Below are positions 1 through 7,115 of a DNA stretch of 15,518 nt, piece after piece (within the stretch, counting starts at the first letter, position 1; each line of letters starts with the position of its first letter). The DNA is from JBHIFB01 sp046760905 (GTDB lineage Bacteria > Gemmatimonadota > CAZMKB01). Under the pieces are notes generated by a model. That model was not told the origin of the DNA, did not search any database, and saw only the letters and a program-made list of their open reading frames with translations. Location: assembly GCA_046760905.1 (NCBI GenBank), contig JBHIFB010000072.1, forward strand, positions 1 through 15,518. Reading direction: 5' to 3'. The position numbers and the translations under genes are program-made.

Positions 1-166
1 TTTAAGAAATCTATTTCATAATTACACTCTGTCAAGTGAATTATTCAGTTTTGAACAACGCATCCATTGACAATTCCCTTTCATTCCGATTTCATATTTT
101 TATGCTAAAAACAGTGCAGTCTGCGTCAGTCGGATGGCGAATGCGGGTGAGCAGTGAAGGGTCCTC
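1..166. other. Non-coding left edge
   Basis: I see no gene here. The stretch lies downstream of the minus-strand sugar transferase and is AT-rich. No convincing hairpin plus T-run terminator is visible for that gene. A TTGACA at 67-72 has only a poor -10 partner (TTTCAT at 90-95) and would read antisense into the transferase, so I do not call it a promoter. Confidence 0.5.
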
Positions 167-1066
167 TCAGATGTTAATGCAATTGAACATCCATTTCACT
201 GTCTGGAGAAGCAATTTGAAATCCAGCAATAGCGACCAGTTCCTTATATACTCGAGATCGAAGTCCAGGTTTTCATGGATCAGCTTATCACGTGATGCCC
301 TGAGCTGCCAGATACCGGTGATGCCGGGTTTCATTTGAAGCCTGATTTCGGAACGCCTGTTGTATCCGACAACGATATACGGCATCTCCGGTCGTGGTCC
401 TACCAGGCTCATGTCCCCCTTGATTACATTGATCAGCTGAGGGAGCTCGTCAAGCGAAAGCTTCCTCAGAAATCTACCGAAACGGGTGAGTCTCTCATCA
501 TCATGGCTTTTAGGGGAGAAATCATATTTGGGACTTTCCGTATTCATTGTCCTGAACTTATAAATTTTAAACGGCTTACCTTTCAGATCGTGTACTCTTC
601 TTTCACCTGTTCTCCGGTTGAAAATGAAGGTTGTCTTGCTCCCGATACTCTCTGTTTCCCTCCTATCGATTCTTCGCCTGTTCTGGCCGATCCTTTGTTG
701 CGTGAAAAAAACAGGTCCCTTTGAATCGATCTTTATTATGAGAGCGATGACAAGGAAAACCGGAGCTGAAATGATGAGCAGAATCGATGAGATGACAAAG
801 TCCGCGGTCCGCTTGAACAACCTCCTCCAGACCAGTGCCAGGGTACGAACGTATGAACTGAGACTCGATGCCTTACCAGTCAGTTCAAACGGTGGGTGGT
901 ATCCTTTCTCGATAAGATCTCTCTGATAGATATCAAGGATATCACGGAACCCCTCACCGGGACCGATCCATTTGAAACGTTCCTGCTTTTCAACAGCCGG
1001 AATGTAATATTCGTTATCCTTGGTGTGCGGCCTTCTTTTCATATGTGCATCCGATATAGATTCCAT
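167..1066 (-). CDS. Bacterial sugar transferase (polyprenyl-phosphate sugar-1-phosphate transferase family)
   Basis: This 299-residue inner-membrane enzyme probably moves a sugar-1-phosphate from a nucleotide sugar onto undecaprenyl phosphate, the first step of exopolysaccharide, O-antigen or glycan assembly. Residues 1-80 are a soluble N-terminal stretch without recognisable motifs. A hydrophobic segment at about 88-112 is the membrane or re-entrant helix. The family catalytic core follows: KFRTM at 170-174, the Asp-Glu pair D206-E207 in LSLDELPQ, VGPRP at 222-226 and PGITG at 247-251. It lacks the four extra N-terminal membrane helices of WbaP/WcaJ-type enzymes, so it is of the shorter PglC-like build. 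An unusual insert of about 30 basic residues lies between RIG (125-127) and FKIYKFRTM. The chosen ATG has no clear ribosome site; an ATG eight codons later is possible. The sugar cannot be predicted, and no other glycan gene is visible here. Confidence 0.93.
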   Translation of the reverse strand: MESISDAHMKRRPHTKDNEYYIPAVEKQERFKWIGPGEGFRDILDIYQRDLIEKGYHPPFELTGKASSLSSYVRTLALVWRRLFKRTADFVISSILLIISAPVFLVIALIIKIDSKGPVFFTQQRIGQNRRRIDRRETESIGSKTTFIFNRRTGERRVHDLKGKPFKIYKFRTMNTESPKYDFSPKSHDDERLTRFGRFLRKLSLDELPQLINVIKGDMSLVGPRPEMPYIVVGYNRRSEIRLQMKPGITGIWQLRASRDKLIHENLDFDLEYIRNWSLLLDFKLLLQTVKWMFNCINI

Positions 1067-1163
1067 GCATGTCTGGAAAAAGCGGCGGGTTTATAAAAAT
1101 GATCATAATCAGAGTTATGTCCATAGAAAATTGAGAATAATACTTCAATTTTGATTGGAACTT

Positions 1164-1192
1164 ATTGTATCAGATTTTTGCAGTTTTGTCAA
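1164..1192 (-). promoter_or_regulatory. Sigma70-type promoter for the sugar transferase
   Basis: On the minus strand, TTGACA (1187-1192) is followed after exactly 17 bp by TACAAT (1164-1169), five of six matches to the consensus -10. Transcription would start near 1157, giving a leader of about 90 nt before the ATG at 1066. The surrounding DNA is AT-rich. No operator-like repeat overlaps it. Confidence 0.8.
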
Positions 1193-1199
1193 GTTAAAA

Positions 1200-1526
1200 T
1201 CGAACCTTTTTTTCTTAATTCACTAGAGAAAATCTTACTCATACCATATAGTAATAACAAAAAGAATTTCAAGAGCCGACACAGACCACCCTGATCGATG
1301 CAGGACAGCATCGACTCACCGAGCATGGTATCCGTAGGTGCTTTTGGCCCTCTAATCTTATGATTGGATTCTTTTACAGCTCGATGCAATCGCCATCCGA
1401 CATGACGCATCATCTGCATTAAATACAATTAGCAATTCTCATGCCAGATTATTAATCCGCCGCAAAGTGGTGAGTAGTCCGGTTCCATCGAAGCCGTTGT
1501 TTTCACATCTTAGTGGGCCATTTCTC
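1200..1526. other. Intergenic stretch with no recognised gene
   Basis: No reading frame here resembles a known protein. A 79-codon minus-strand frame (1189-1428) overlaps the sugar transferase promoter and has a low-complexity hydrophobic middle, so it is probably chance. I see no RNA gene or terminator. Confidence 0.45.
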
Positions 1527-1711
1527 AATTACGGTCACGTATTTCCTCCCAGCACTGCCCACGACCGAGGGGGTTCGGGGGAGGGCGGCCCGCCCCCCCG
1601 AGGTGTGTCCGATTGAGGAAGCGACCATGCGGGAGCTTCCGAAAAGGGCCTTGGGGGGCGCGGGCCCCTGTGGAAGTGCTGCGTTTCCTTCCCAGAAACG
1701 TTACCGTAATT
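1527..1711. repeat. MITE-like element with inverted ends and a GC-rich hairpin core
   Basis: The left end reads AATTACGGTCACGTATTT (1527-1544). The right end, read on the opposite strand, starts AATTACGGTAACGTTT (1711 down to 1696), so 14 of the first 16 bases match. Further in, CAGCACT recurs in the same inverted relation (1550-1556, and the reverse strand near 1675), separated on the right arm by a short inserted palindrome. The core is far more GC-rich than its surroundings and contains a strong hairpin at 1576-1600 with a loop of about 5 nt. Short frames inside it (1513-1758 plus strand, 1525-1768 minus strand) both begin with an ITVT peptide simply because of the inverted ends, so I do not treat them as genes. 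No transposase is present and no clear target duplication is visible. It is either a non-autonomous mobile element or a dispersed palindromic repeat. Confidence 0.6.
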
Positions 1712-1754
1712 ACGAATCGCAGCACTCAGTCTGCCAAGCAAGCAGGAGTGAATG

Positions 1755-1781
1755 TTGACCGGTGCCAAACCGGCAGATAAT
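1755..1781 (+). promoter_or_regulatory. Weak candidate dnaK promoter with an internal inverted repeat
   Basis: TTGACC (1755-1760) and GATAAT (1776-1781) are separated by only 15 bp, shorter than ideal. The inverted repeat CCGGT-gccaa-ACCGG (1759-1773) fills the spacer, where a repressor could bind. If used, the dnaK leader would be over 200 nt. No CIRCE (HrcA) element and no sigma32-like promoter was found between here and the gene, so how dnaK is controlled remains open. Confidence 0.3.
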
Positions 1782-1930
1782 CTACAATATTTGCGTCATT
1801 CTGGCATTTGCTCGATTCATGAATCGAGGGAAAGACAAAGCTCCGTGTTCGTCCTTATCCTTACAACTCCTTGGATTGCAATCGATTAGTAACCATACCA
1901 AGTGTGTCCTTGACACTGGCACAATCTTTG

Positions 1931-1942
1931 CTTTTCGAAAAG
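1931..1942. promoter_or_regulatory. Perfect 12-bp palindrome upstream of dnaK
   Basis: CTTTTCGAAAAG is a perfect palindrome 56 bp before the dnaK ATG. It lies just downstream of a TTGACA (1910-1915) whose -10 position carries no good match. The small inverted repeat GTGTC-ctt-GACAC (1904-1916) overlaps that TTGACA. The arrangement is operator-like, but no known regulator is implied. Confidence 0.3.
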
Positions 1943-1998
1943 GCGGTTCAACTCACAGACAATTTTCATCACATGGTAATAAGAGAAGGGGTGATTGT

Positions 1999-3906
1999 AT
2001 GAGCAAGGTGATCGGTATCGATCTTGGTACTACTAACTCCTGTGTCGCGGTCATGGAGGGAGGAGATCCCGTTGTTATTGCGAATGCGGAAGGGAGCCGC
2101 ACGACTCCATCCGTCGTTGCCTTCACCAAAGATGGGGAGAGGCTCACTGGCCAGGTGGCAAAGAGGCAGGCCATTACGAATCCAGAGAATACCGTCTTTT
2201 CGATCAAGAGATTCATGGGGAGAAAATTCGGCGAGGTGAGCGAGGAGATCAAAAAGGTCCCGTACGAGGTCGTATCAGGACCAAACGGGGACGCTCGAGT
2301 GAAAGCCGGAGGCAAGGAATACTCCCCGCCAGAGATATCCGCGATGGTACTCCAGAAGATGAAACAGACCGCTGAGGACTATCTAGGCAGCAAAGTCACA
2401 AAAGCGGTAATAACCGTCCCTGCCTACTTCAATGACAGCCAGCGTCAGGCCACGAAGGATGCTGGAAGAATTGCTGGACTTGAAGTGTTGAGGATTATAA
2501 ACGAACCGACTGCGGCATCGCTGGCCTATGGCCTGGACAAGAAGAAGGATGAGAAGATCGCGGTGTTCGATCTTGGTGGTGGAACGTTTGACATTTCCAT
2601 ACTCGAACTCGGTGACGGTGTATTCGAGGTGAAAGCGACCAATGGCGACACTCATCTCGGAGGAGATGATTTTGATCAGAGGGTTATAGACTGGCTCGTG
2701 GCAGAGTTCAAGAAGCAGGAAGGGATAGATCTCAAAAAGGATCCCATGGCACTCCAGAGACTCAAGGAGGCTGCCGAGAAAGCCAAATGCGAGCTGTCTA
2801 CTGTACTCAAGACCGATATAAATCTTCCCTTCGTAACTGCCGACGCCAGCGGCCCGAAGCACCTCAACCTGACCCTCACAAGAGCGAAGCTCGAAGAGCT
2901 CGTCGACGATCTCGTGGAAAGGACTGTGGGACCATGCAAACAGGCTCTTGCCGACGCATCTCTGGAACCCGGTGACATAGACGAAGTCATTCTCGTCGGC
3001 GGCGCAACAAGGATGCCGAAGGTCCAGGAGCTGGTGAAGGAGGTGTTCGGCAAGGAACCTCACAAGGGCGTCAATCCAGATGAAGTAGTGGCTGTCGGTG
3101 CCGCAATCCAGGGAGGCGTTCTTGCAGGTGACGTGAAGGATGTATTGCTCCTTGACGTGACCCCTCTGTCCCTGGGAATAGAGACGCTTGGAGGAGTGTT
3201 TACAAGGCTCATCGAAAGGAATACCACCATCCCTACGAAGAAGAGCGAGATTTTCAGCACTGCGGAGGACAATCAGACCACTGTTGAAATACACGTTCTA
3301 CAGGGAGAGAGGGAGATGGCCCTCGGGAACAAGACCATAGGTAGGTTCCAGCTCACCGGCATACCTCCTGCACCCCGTGGAATGCCTCAGATAGAAGTCA
3401 CTTTCGACATCGACGCGAACGGTATCCTCAACGTATCGGCTAAGGACAAAGCCACCGGGAAGGAGCAATCGATAAAGATTGAGGCATCCAGCGGTTTAAG
3501 CGAGGAAGAGATCCAGAAAATGGTGAGGGATGCCGAAGCCCATGCGGCGGAGGACAGCAAAAAGAAGGAAGAAGTGCAGATTCGGAACAAGGCTGATTCC
3601 CTCGTGTACGAAACAGAGAAGAATATCAAAGAGATGGGCGACAAACTTGGACCGGATGAAAAGGCAAAGATGGAGGCGGCCATCGAGCGAACGAAAACGG
3701 CGCTCAAGGGAACGGACATAAACGAAATCAAGAATGCATCCGACGACCTCACCCAGACATGGCATCAGGTGGCGAGTGTCATGTATCAACAGGCACAATC
3801 GTCCGCTGGCACACAATCTTCATCTTCGTCGACTCAAGAGACCGAGCCCAAGGAGGAAGTGGTAGACGCAGATTACGAAGTGGTTGAGGATGAGAAGAAA
3901 GAATGA
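1999..3906 (+). CDS. dnaK: Chaperone protein DnaK (Hsp70)
   Basis: This 635-residue cytosolic Hsp70 uses ATP to bind and release unfolded segments together with DnaJ and GrpE, neither of which is encoded here. The ATPase domain (about 1-380) shows IDLGTTNS near the N-terminus, DLGGGTFD, and VILVGGATRMP. The interdomain linker DVLLLD is at 381-386. The substrate-binding beta domain and helical lid follow, and the tail ends in the acidic DADYEVVEDEKKE typical of bacterial DnaK. The segment after KRFMGRKF includes the roughly 25-residue insert characteristic of Gram-negative DnaK. The frame stays open upstream to 1762, but ATG 1999 begins the conserved MSKVIGIDLG and has a strong ribosome site (AAGGGG, 1986-1991), so I reject the longer start. 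Length is normal for the family. The htrA gene starts 19 bp after the stop, which suggests one operon. Confidence 0.98.
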   Translation: MSKVIGIDLGTTNSCVAVMEGGDPVVIANAEGSRTTPSVVAFTKDGERLTGQVAKRQAITNPENTVFSIKRFMGRKFGEVSEEIKKVPYEVVSGPNGDARVKAGGKEYSPPEISAMVLQKMKQTAEDYLGSKVTKAVITVPAYFNDSQRQATKDAGRIAGLEVLRIINEPTAASLAYGLDKKKDEKIAVFDLGGGTFDISILELGDGVFEVKATNGDTHLGGDDFDQRVIDWLVAEFKKQEGIDLKKDPMALQRLKEAAEKAKCELSTVLKTDINLPFVTADASGPKHLNLTLTRAKLEELVDDLVERTVGPCKQALADASLEPGDIDEVILVGGATRMPKVQELVKEVFGKEPHKGVNPDEVVAVGAAIQGGVLAGDVKDVLLLDVTPLSLGIETLGGVFTRLIERNTTIPTKKSEIFSTAEDNQTTVEIHVLQGEREMALGNKTIGRFQLTGIPPAPRGMPQIEVTFDIDANGILNVSAKDKATGKEQSIKIEASSGLSEEEIQKMVRDAEAHAAEDSKKKEEVQIRNKADSLVYETEKNIKEMGDKLGPDEKAKMEAAIERTKTALKGTDINEIKNASDDLTQTWHQVASVMYQQAQSSAGTQSSSSSTQETEPKEEVVDADYEVVEDEKKE

Positions 3907-3925
3907 GTGTAAAGGCACGATACGC

Positions 3926-5425
3926 ATGAACCATCAGTCCACTTGGGGAAGGATGGGCCATTGTGGATGGTCCATCCTTCTTATTATTGCTTCGATCAGC
4001 ACATGGGCCTCCATTGTATGGTCATACTCATCCAGTGAACATGAGGTTGAGGCCAGCAAGGTCAGGCAGCATGGTAGAACACCAATAGACTTCGTGGAGA
4101 TTGCAAAGAAGGTGACACCCTTTGTGGTAAACGTCAGCGCAAAACGTACTATCGAGCATCCTTCAATAGAAGATGCGCCTTTCTTCAAGGGTCCATTCGA
4201 GAAATTCTTCAGGAGATTCAGGGAGGAGGAAAAGTTCGAGGCGAAGGGACTTGGAAGCGGAGTCATCGTCAGGTCGGATGGATACATCCTGACAAACAAT
4301 CATGTGGTCGAGAAGGCTGAGGAAATTGTAGTCTCGATCCTCGACAACCACATCTTCAAGGCTGAGGTCATTGGTAGAGACCCAACCACTGATATAGCCG
4401 TCATCAAGATCGATGGAGAAGGACTACCAGAAGCCATCCTGGGGGATTCGGACGAATCGGAGGTGGGTGAGTGGGTTCTTGCAGTTGGAAACCCCATGCG
4501 TCTTCCATTTACGGTGACTGCCGGGATCATCAGCGCCAAGGGAAGGAACATAGATATAATTCCAGGAAGCTACAGCATCGAGAGCTTCATACAAACCGAT
4601 GCTGCAATAAATCCCGGTAACTCCGGAGGCCCTCTTATCAACCTCAGTGGAGAGGTAATTGGTATTAATACAGCTATATCGACGAACACCGGGTACTACC
4701 AGGGATACGGTTTCGCCATCCCAATCAATCTCGCGAAGAGAGTCCTCGAGGACATCATAGAGAAGGGAAGAGTTGTGAGGGCGATCCTCGGCGTTTCAAT
4801 CCGTAATTTGACCCCCGAGCTGGCTGAGAAGCTTTTAATGAAAGAGACAACAGGAGTTCGAATAGAAGGTTTCGTACCTGAAGACAGCCCGGCTCTCGAA
4901 GCGGGGCTCAGACAGGGTGATATAATAATTGAACTGGATGGCGAGAAGGTTACGAGGGTTAATGAGCTCCAGAGCCTTGTGGCACAACACGATCCTGGAG
5001 ATTCCGTCACACTCTGCATAATTAGAGACGGGGAAAAACTTTACTATACTGTGATGCTCACTGAAAAGCCGGATGAAGGTGTATTATTGGCAAGGGATGC
5101 GGAAGAAACGAGGAACAACCCGCTCGGCGTGAGTCTCAAGGATATCGACGATCATGTGAGGAAAGCTCATAATCTGGATCAGGAGATTGGAGTGATGGTG
5201 GAAGAGATAACACCTGACGGGCCAGGATCTGTTGCCAAGCCATATCCTCTCCTGGAAGGGGACTTAATACTGGAGATCGCAAAAGGCATAAACATTGCCT
5301 CAGTAAAAGATATGAAGGAGAAGCTCTCGGATCTCCGTGATCAGGAGGAACTGCTTCTATATATCTCACGTTACAGCGGGGGCGTTGCTAACAAGTACTA
5401 TACTGTTATTAAGCCACGATGGTAG
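3926..5425 (+). CDS. htrA: HtrA/DegP-family serine protease with two PDZ domains
   Basis: This is a 499-residue envelope protease for misfolded proteins. A hydrophobic stretch at residues 13-32 is an uncleaved signal anchor or signal peptide, so the body faces the periplasm. The trypsin-like triad is intact: His126 in TNNHVV, Asp156 in TTDIAVIKI and Ser233 in NPGNSGGPL. A charged loop rich in Phe, Arg and Glu precedes the His region and corresponds to the LA loop of DegP/DegS. PDZ1 spans about 283-375 (starting near ILGVSIRNL). PDZ2, about 396-497, is more divergent. I chose ATG 3926, which has AAAGG ten bases upstream. ATG 3884 inside dnaK and ATG 3953 are alternatives that leave the mature protein unchanged. 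Its placement right after dnaK suggests co-expression under protein-folding stress. Whether it behaves as DegP, DegQ or a DegS-like anchor protease cannot be decided. Confidence 0.93.
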   Translation: MNHQSTWGRMGHCGWSILLIIASISTWASIVWSYSSSEHEVEASKVRQHGRTPIDFVEIAKKVTPFVVNVSAKRTIEHPSIEDAPFFKGPFEKFFRRFREEEKFEAKGLGSGVIVRSDGYILTNNHVVEKAEEIVVSILDNHIFKAEVIGRDPTTDIAVIKIDGEGLPEAILGDSDESEVGEWVLAVGNPMRLPFTVTAGIISAKGRNIDIIPGSYSIESFIQTDAAINPGNSGGPLINLSGEVIGINTAISTNTGYYQGYGFAIPINLAKRVLEDIIEKGRVVRAILGVSIRNLTPELAEKLLMKETTGVRIEGFVPEDSPALEAGLRQGDIIIELDGEKVTRVNELQSLVAQHDPGDSVTLCIIRDGEKLYYTVMLTEKPDEGVLLARDAEETRNNPLGVSLKDIDDHVRKAHNLDQEIGVMVEEITPDGPGSVAKPYPLLEGDLILEIAKGINIASVKDMKEKLSDLRDQEELLLYISRYSGGVANKYYTVIKPRW

Positions 5426-5622
5426 TATCAGGCAGTATCCTGTAGCTCGACCGGACATATCGCAGGTTCAGAGGCTGGATCCAGAACTTACACGTTGGGC
5501 ATGACTCAATTAGAACCGGCACAAATGGATATCAATAGAATGCTCCTGTTGCCAGCTCCAAGGAAACTACCCGGTGTGAGATATGAGAAGCTGTTCATGA
5601 GCAGACAGTAGAAGTGAGACGC
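5426..5622. other. Gap between htrA and the tRNA-tig promoter
   Basis: No gene is visible. There are small palindromes, CTGGATCCAG at 5475-5484 and a near-palindrome centred on TCATGA at 5591-5604. The CAGG/CCTG hairpin just after the htrA stop (5429-5442) has a 4-bp stem and no T-run, so it is not a convincing terminator. Confidence 0.5.
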
Positions 5623-5651
5623 TTGACTGTTTAATCAGGCTGAGATATATT
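5623..5651 (+). promoter_or_regulatory. Sigma70-type promoter for tRNA-Leu and the tig-clpP-clpX-lon-engB run
   Basis: TTGACT (5623-5628) and TATATT (5646-5651) are separated by exactly 17 bp, each one base off consensus. Transcription would start near 5658, about 57 bp before the tRNA. It is the only good promoter I find ahead of the tRNA and tig. The short leader can fold: GGGGA (5663-5667) can pair with TCCCC (5696-5700), enclosing the small palindrome TCTTA-a-TAAGA (5676-5686). Confidence 0.75.
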
Positions 5652-5714
5652 CAGAAGAGGAAGGGGACGCCAGGCTCTTAATAAGAACATGCTCATCCCC
5701 AATAGAGGATCTCT

Positions 5715-5797
5715 GCGAGAGTGGCGGAACTGGTAGACGCGCTGGACTTAGGATCCTGTGGGTAAGACCCGTGGGGGTTCAAGTCCCCCCTCTCGCA
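5715..5797 (+). tRNA. tRNA-Leu (anticodon UAG)
   Basis: The acceptor stem GCGAGAG (5715-5721) pairs fully with CTCTCGC (5790-5796), followed by discriminator A5797. The CCA end is not encoded. The T arm is GGGGG-TTCAAGT-CCCCC (5773-5789). A GGG/CCC variable-arm stem (5759-5770 region) marks a class II tRNA. The D-arm segment AACTGGTAGACGC is typical of tRNA-Leu. The anticodon loop CTTAGGA (5747-5753) gives UAG, which reads CUA and, by wobble, other CUN leucine codons. One oddity is the anticodon stem CTGGA/TCCTG, which has a U-U mismatch at its second pair (5743 and 5757). Everything else looks functional. It lies 34 bp before tig and seems to share its transcript. Confidence 0.95.
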
Positions 5798-5831
5798 CTA
5801 TGATTATAACCTTAATCGGTTCGAAATAATA

Positions 5832-7115
5832 ATGAACGACATAAATGTGAAAGTAAAAGAAGAACAGGATGCGCACAGGGTCCTATCCATCCAGATATCG
5901 AGCTCGAGGGTGAAGAAAGAAAAGGAAAAGATAGTATCTCAATTCCAGAAAAAGGCGAAAATCCCGGGATTCCGTCCGGGAAAGATTCCTAAGCAGCTGA
6001 TCGAGACGAAGTTCGGTGATGATATAAAACTGGAACTGATGGAAACGATACTCTCGAGCGCTTACAGAGAGGCACTCGAAGCTCAGGAACTGGTCCCCAT
6101 CTCAAGGCCGAAGTTCTCGAACGTGGAATCCTCGGTCGACTCATCTATGTCGTTCGAGGCGGCATTCGACGTCAGACCTGACGTCGAGGTGAAGAGGTAT
6201 ACGAGCTTCGTTGTAGATAAGAAACTGAAGAAAGTAACCGAGGAGGACGTCGAGAGAGCGCTAAAGAGCCTGAGTAAGGAGAAGGCAGTTTACAGGCCGG
6301 TCGATAGGCCTGCCAGGATAGGCGATCTGATCTTTCTGGAATACTCTTCGGTCGAGGAGGATGGAAAGTCCCCTGAAGATAACGGCGGAGAAAGCGCCGA
6401 GATCACTCTGGGTGAAGGTGAGGTGCTCAGGGACATCGAGGATGGGATCGTGGGGATGAGTGCAGGAGAGGAGAAAGAGATCGAGATCACATATCCGGAT
6501 GACTACTACATCGAGAGGCTGAGAGGCAAGGGAAGAAAACTGAAGATTAACGTTTCTGAAGTCAAAGAGGTTATAATCCCGACTATTGATGATGAATTCG
6601 CCAGGAGCATACACCCCTCTAAGGATCTGGAGCACCTGAAAGAGGAAATTAAAAACCGTCTTGAGAAGGAGAGGGAACGTCAGGCCAGAGAGGAAGTGGT
6701 CGAGAAAATTATCGATCTCGTAATAGAGGCGAACCCGTTTGAACCACCCAAGATCATAGTCGAAAACTACCTCGACGAATTTCTTCAAAGGATGAAGCAA
6801 GAACGCCAGAGAAGTGGCCAGGATTTCGATATCGAGAAGGTGAGAAATCTATATCGACCCGCGGCGGTAAGACTCTATAAGAAGAATTTCGTTCTGGATT
6901 CGATTGCGAGGGCAGAAGAGTTAACCGCGACGGAAGAGGAGATCGAAGAGGAGCTCAAGAATATCTCCAAGAGGACGGGAAAACCTCTTTCCAGCATTAA
7001 AAGGGACGTAGATCGTGACACCAATTCGAGGGAAAGAATACGTTACGGAATCACGTTTGATAAAGTCGCTGAATTCCTCCTTAACAATTCAGAGGTGAGA
7101 ACGGAGTATGAATAA
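5832..7115 (+). CDS. tig: Trigger factor (ribosome-bound chaperone and peptidyl-prolyl isomerase)
   Basis: This 427-residue chaperone docks at the ribosome exit tunnel and shields nascent chains. The N-terminal ribosome-binding domain carries the signature PGFRPGKIP at residues 45-53, the loop that contacts ribosomal protein L23. An FKBP-like isomerase domain spans about 155-245 (from PARIGDLIFLEY to the INVSEV strand). A long, highly charged helical C-terminal domain forms the chaperone arms. Length fits the family (about 430). The ATG at 5832 follows AATAATA, and no Shine-Dalgarno sequence is visible in the 34-nt stretch after the tRNA. The 3' end overlaps clpP by 8 bp, so the two are probably translationally coupled. 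The tig-clpP-clpX-lon order matches that known in Escherichia coli. Confidence 0.96.
   Translation: MNDINVKVKEEQDAHRVLSIQISSSRVKKEKEKIVSQFQKKAKIPGFRPGKIPKQLIETKFGDDIKLELMETILSSAYREALEAQELVPISRPKFSNVESSVDSSMSFEAAFDVRPDVEVKRYTSFVVDKKLKKVTEEDVERALKSLSKEKAVYRPVDRPARIGDLIFLEYSSVEEDGKSPEDNGGESAEITLGEGEVLRDIEDGIVGMSAGEEKEIEITYPDDYYIERLRGKGRKLKINVSEVKEVIIPTIDDEFARSIHPSKDLEHLKEEIKNRLEKERERQAREEVVEKIIDLVIEANPFEPPKIIVENYLDEFLQRMKQERQRSGQDFDIEKVRNLYRPAAVRLYKKNFVLDSIARAEELTATEEEIEEELKNISKRTGKPLSSIKRDVDRDTNSRERIRYGITFDKVAEFLLNNSEVRTEYE

Noticed and set aside
67..95. Plus-strand TTGACA promoter at the left edge
   Set aside because: The -10 match is poor (TTTCAT) and it would drive transcription antisense to the sugar transferase with no gene to serve.
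1189..1428. 79-codon minus-strand frame upstream of the sugar transferase
   Set aside because: It overlaps the transferase promoter, has no ribosome site or recognised motif, and does not look like a remnant of a known gene.
1513..1768. Three short overlapping frames on both strands in the GC-rich element
   Set aside because: Their sequences mirror each other because of the inverted ends, and the composition is dictated by the palindromic core. No family match is recognisable.
1762..1998. 79-residue N-terminal extension of dnaK
   Set aside because: The upstream part has no Hsp70 similarity, while ATG 1999 has a strong ribosome site and starts the conserved sequence.
1712..1998. CIRCE heat-shock element before dnaK
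   Set aside because: I searched for the TTAGCACTC/GAGTGCTAA pair and did not find it; a GCAGCACTC at 1718-1726 resembles one half-site but has no partner at the right spacing.
2383..3294. 303-codon minus-strand frame opposite dnaK
   Set aside because: It lies wholly antisense to the strongly conserved dnaK coding sequence, has no recognisable domain, and such long antisense frames are common in codon-biased genes.
5429..5442. Terminator hairpin after htrA
   Set aside because: Only a 4-bp stem and no following T-run.
6261..6800. 179-codon minus-strand frame opposite tig
   Set aside because: It is antisense to a clear trigger factor gene and has no family resemblance or promoter.
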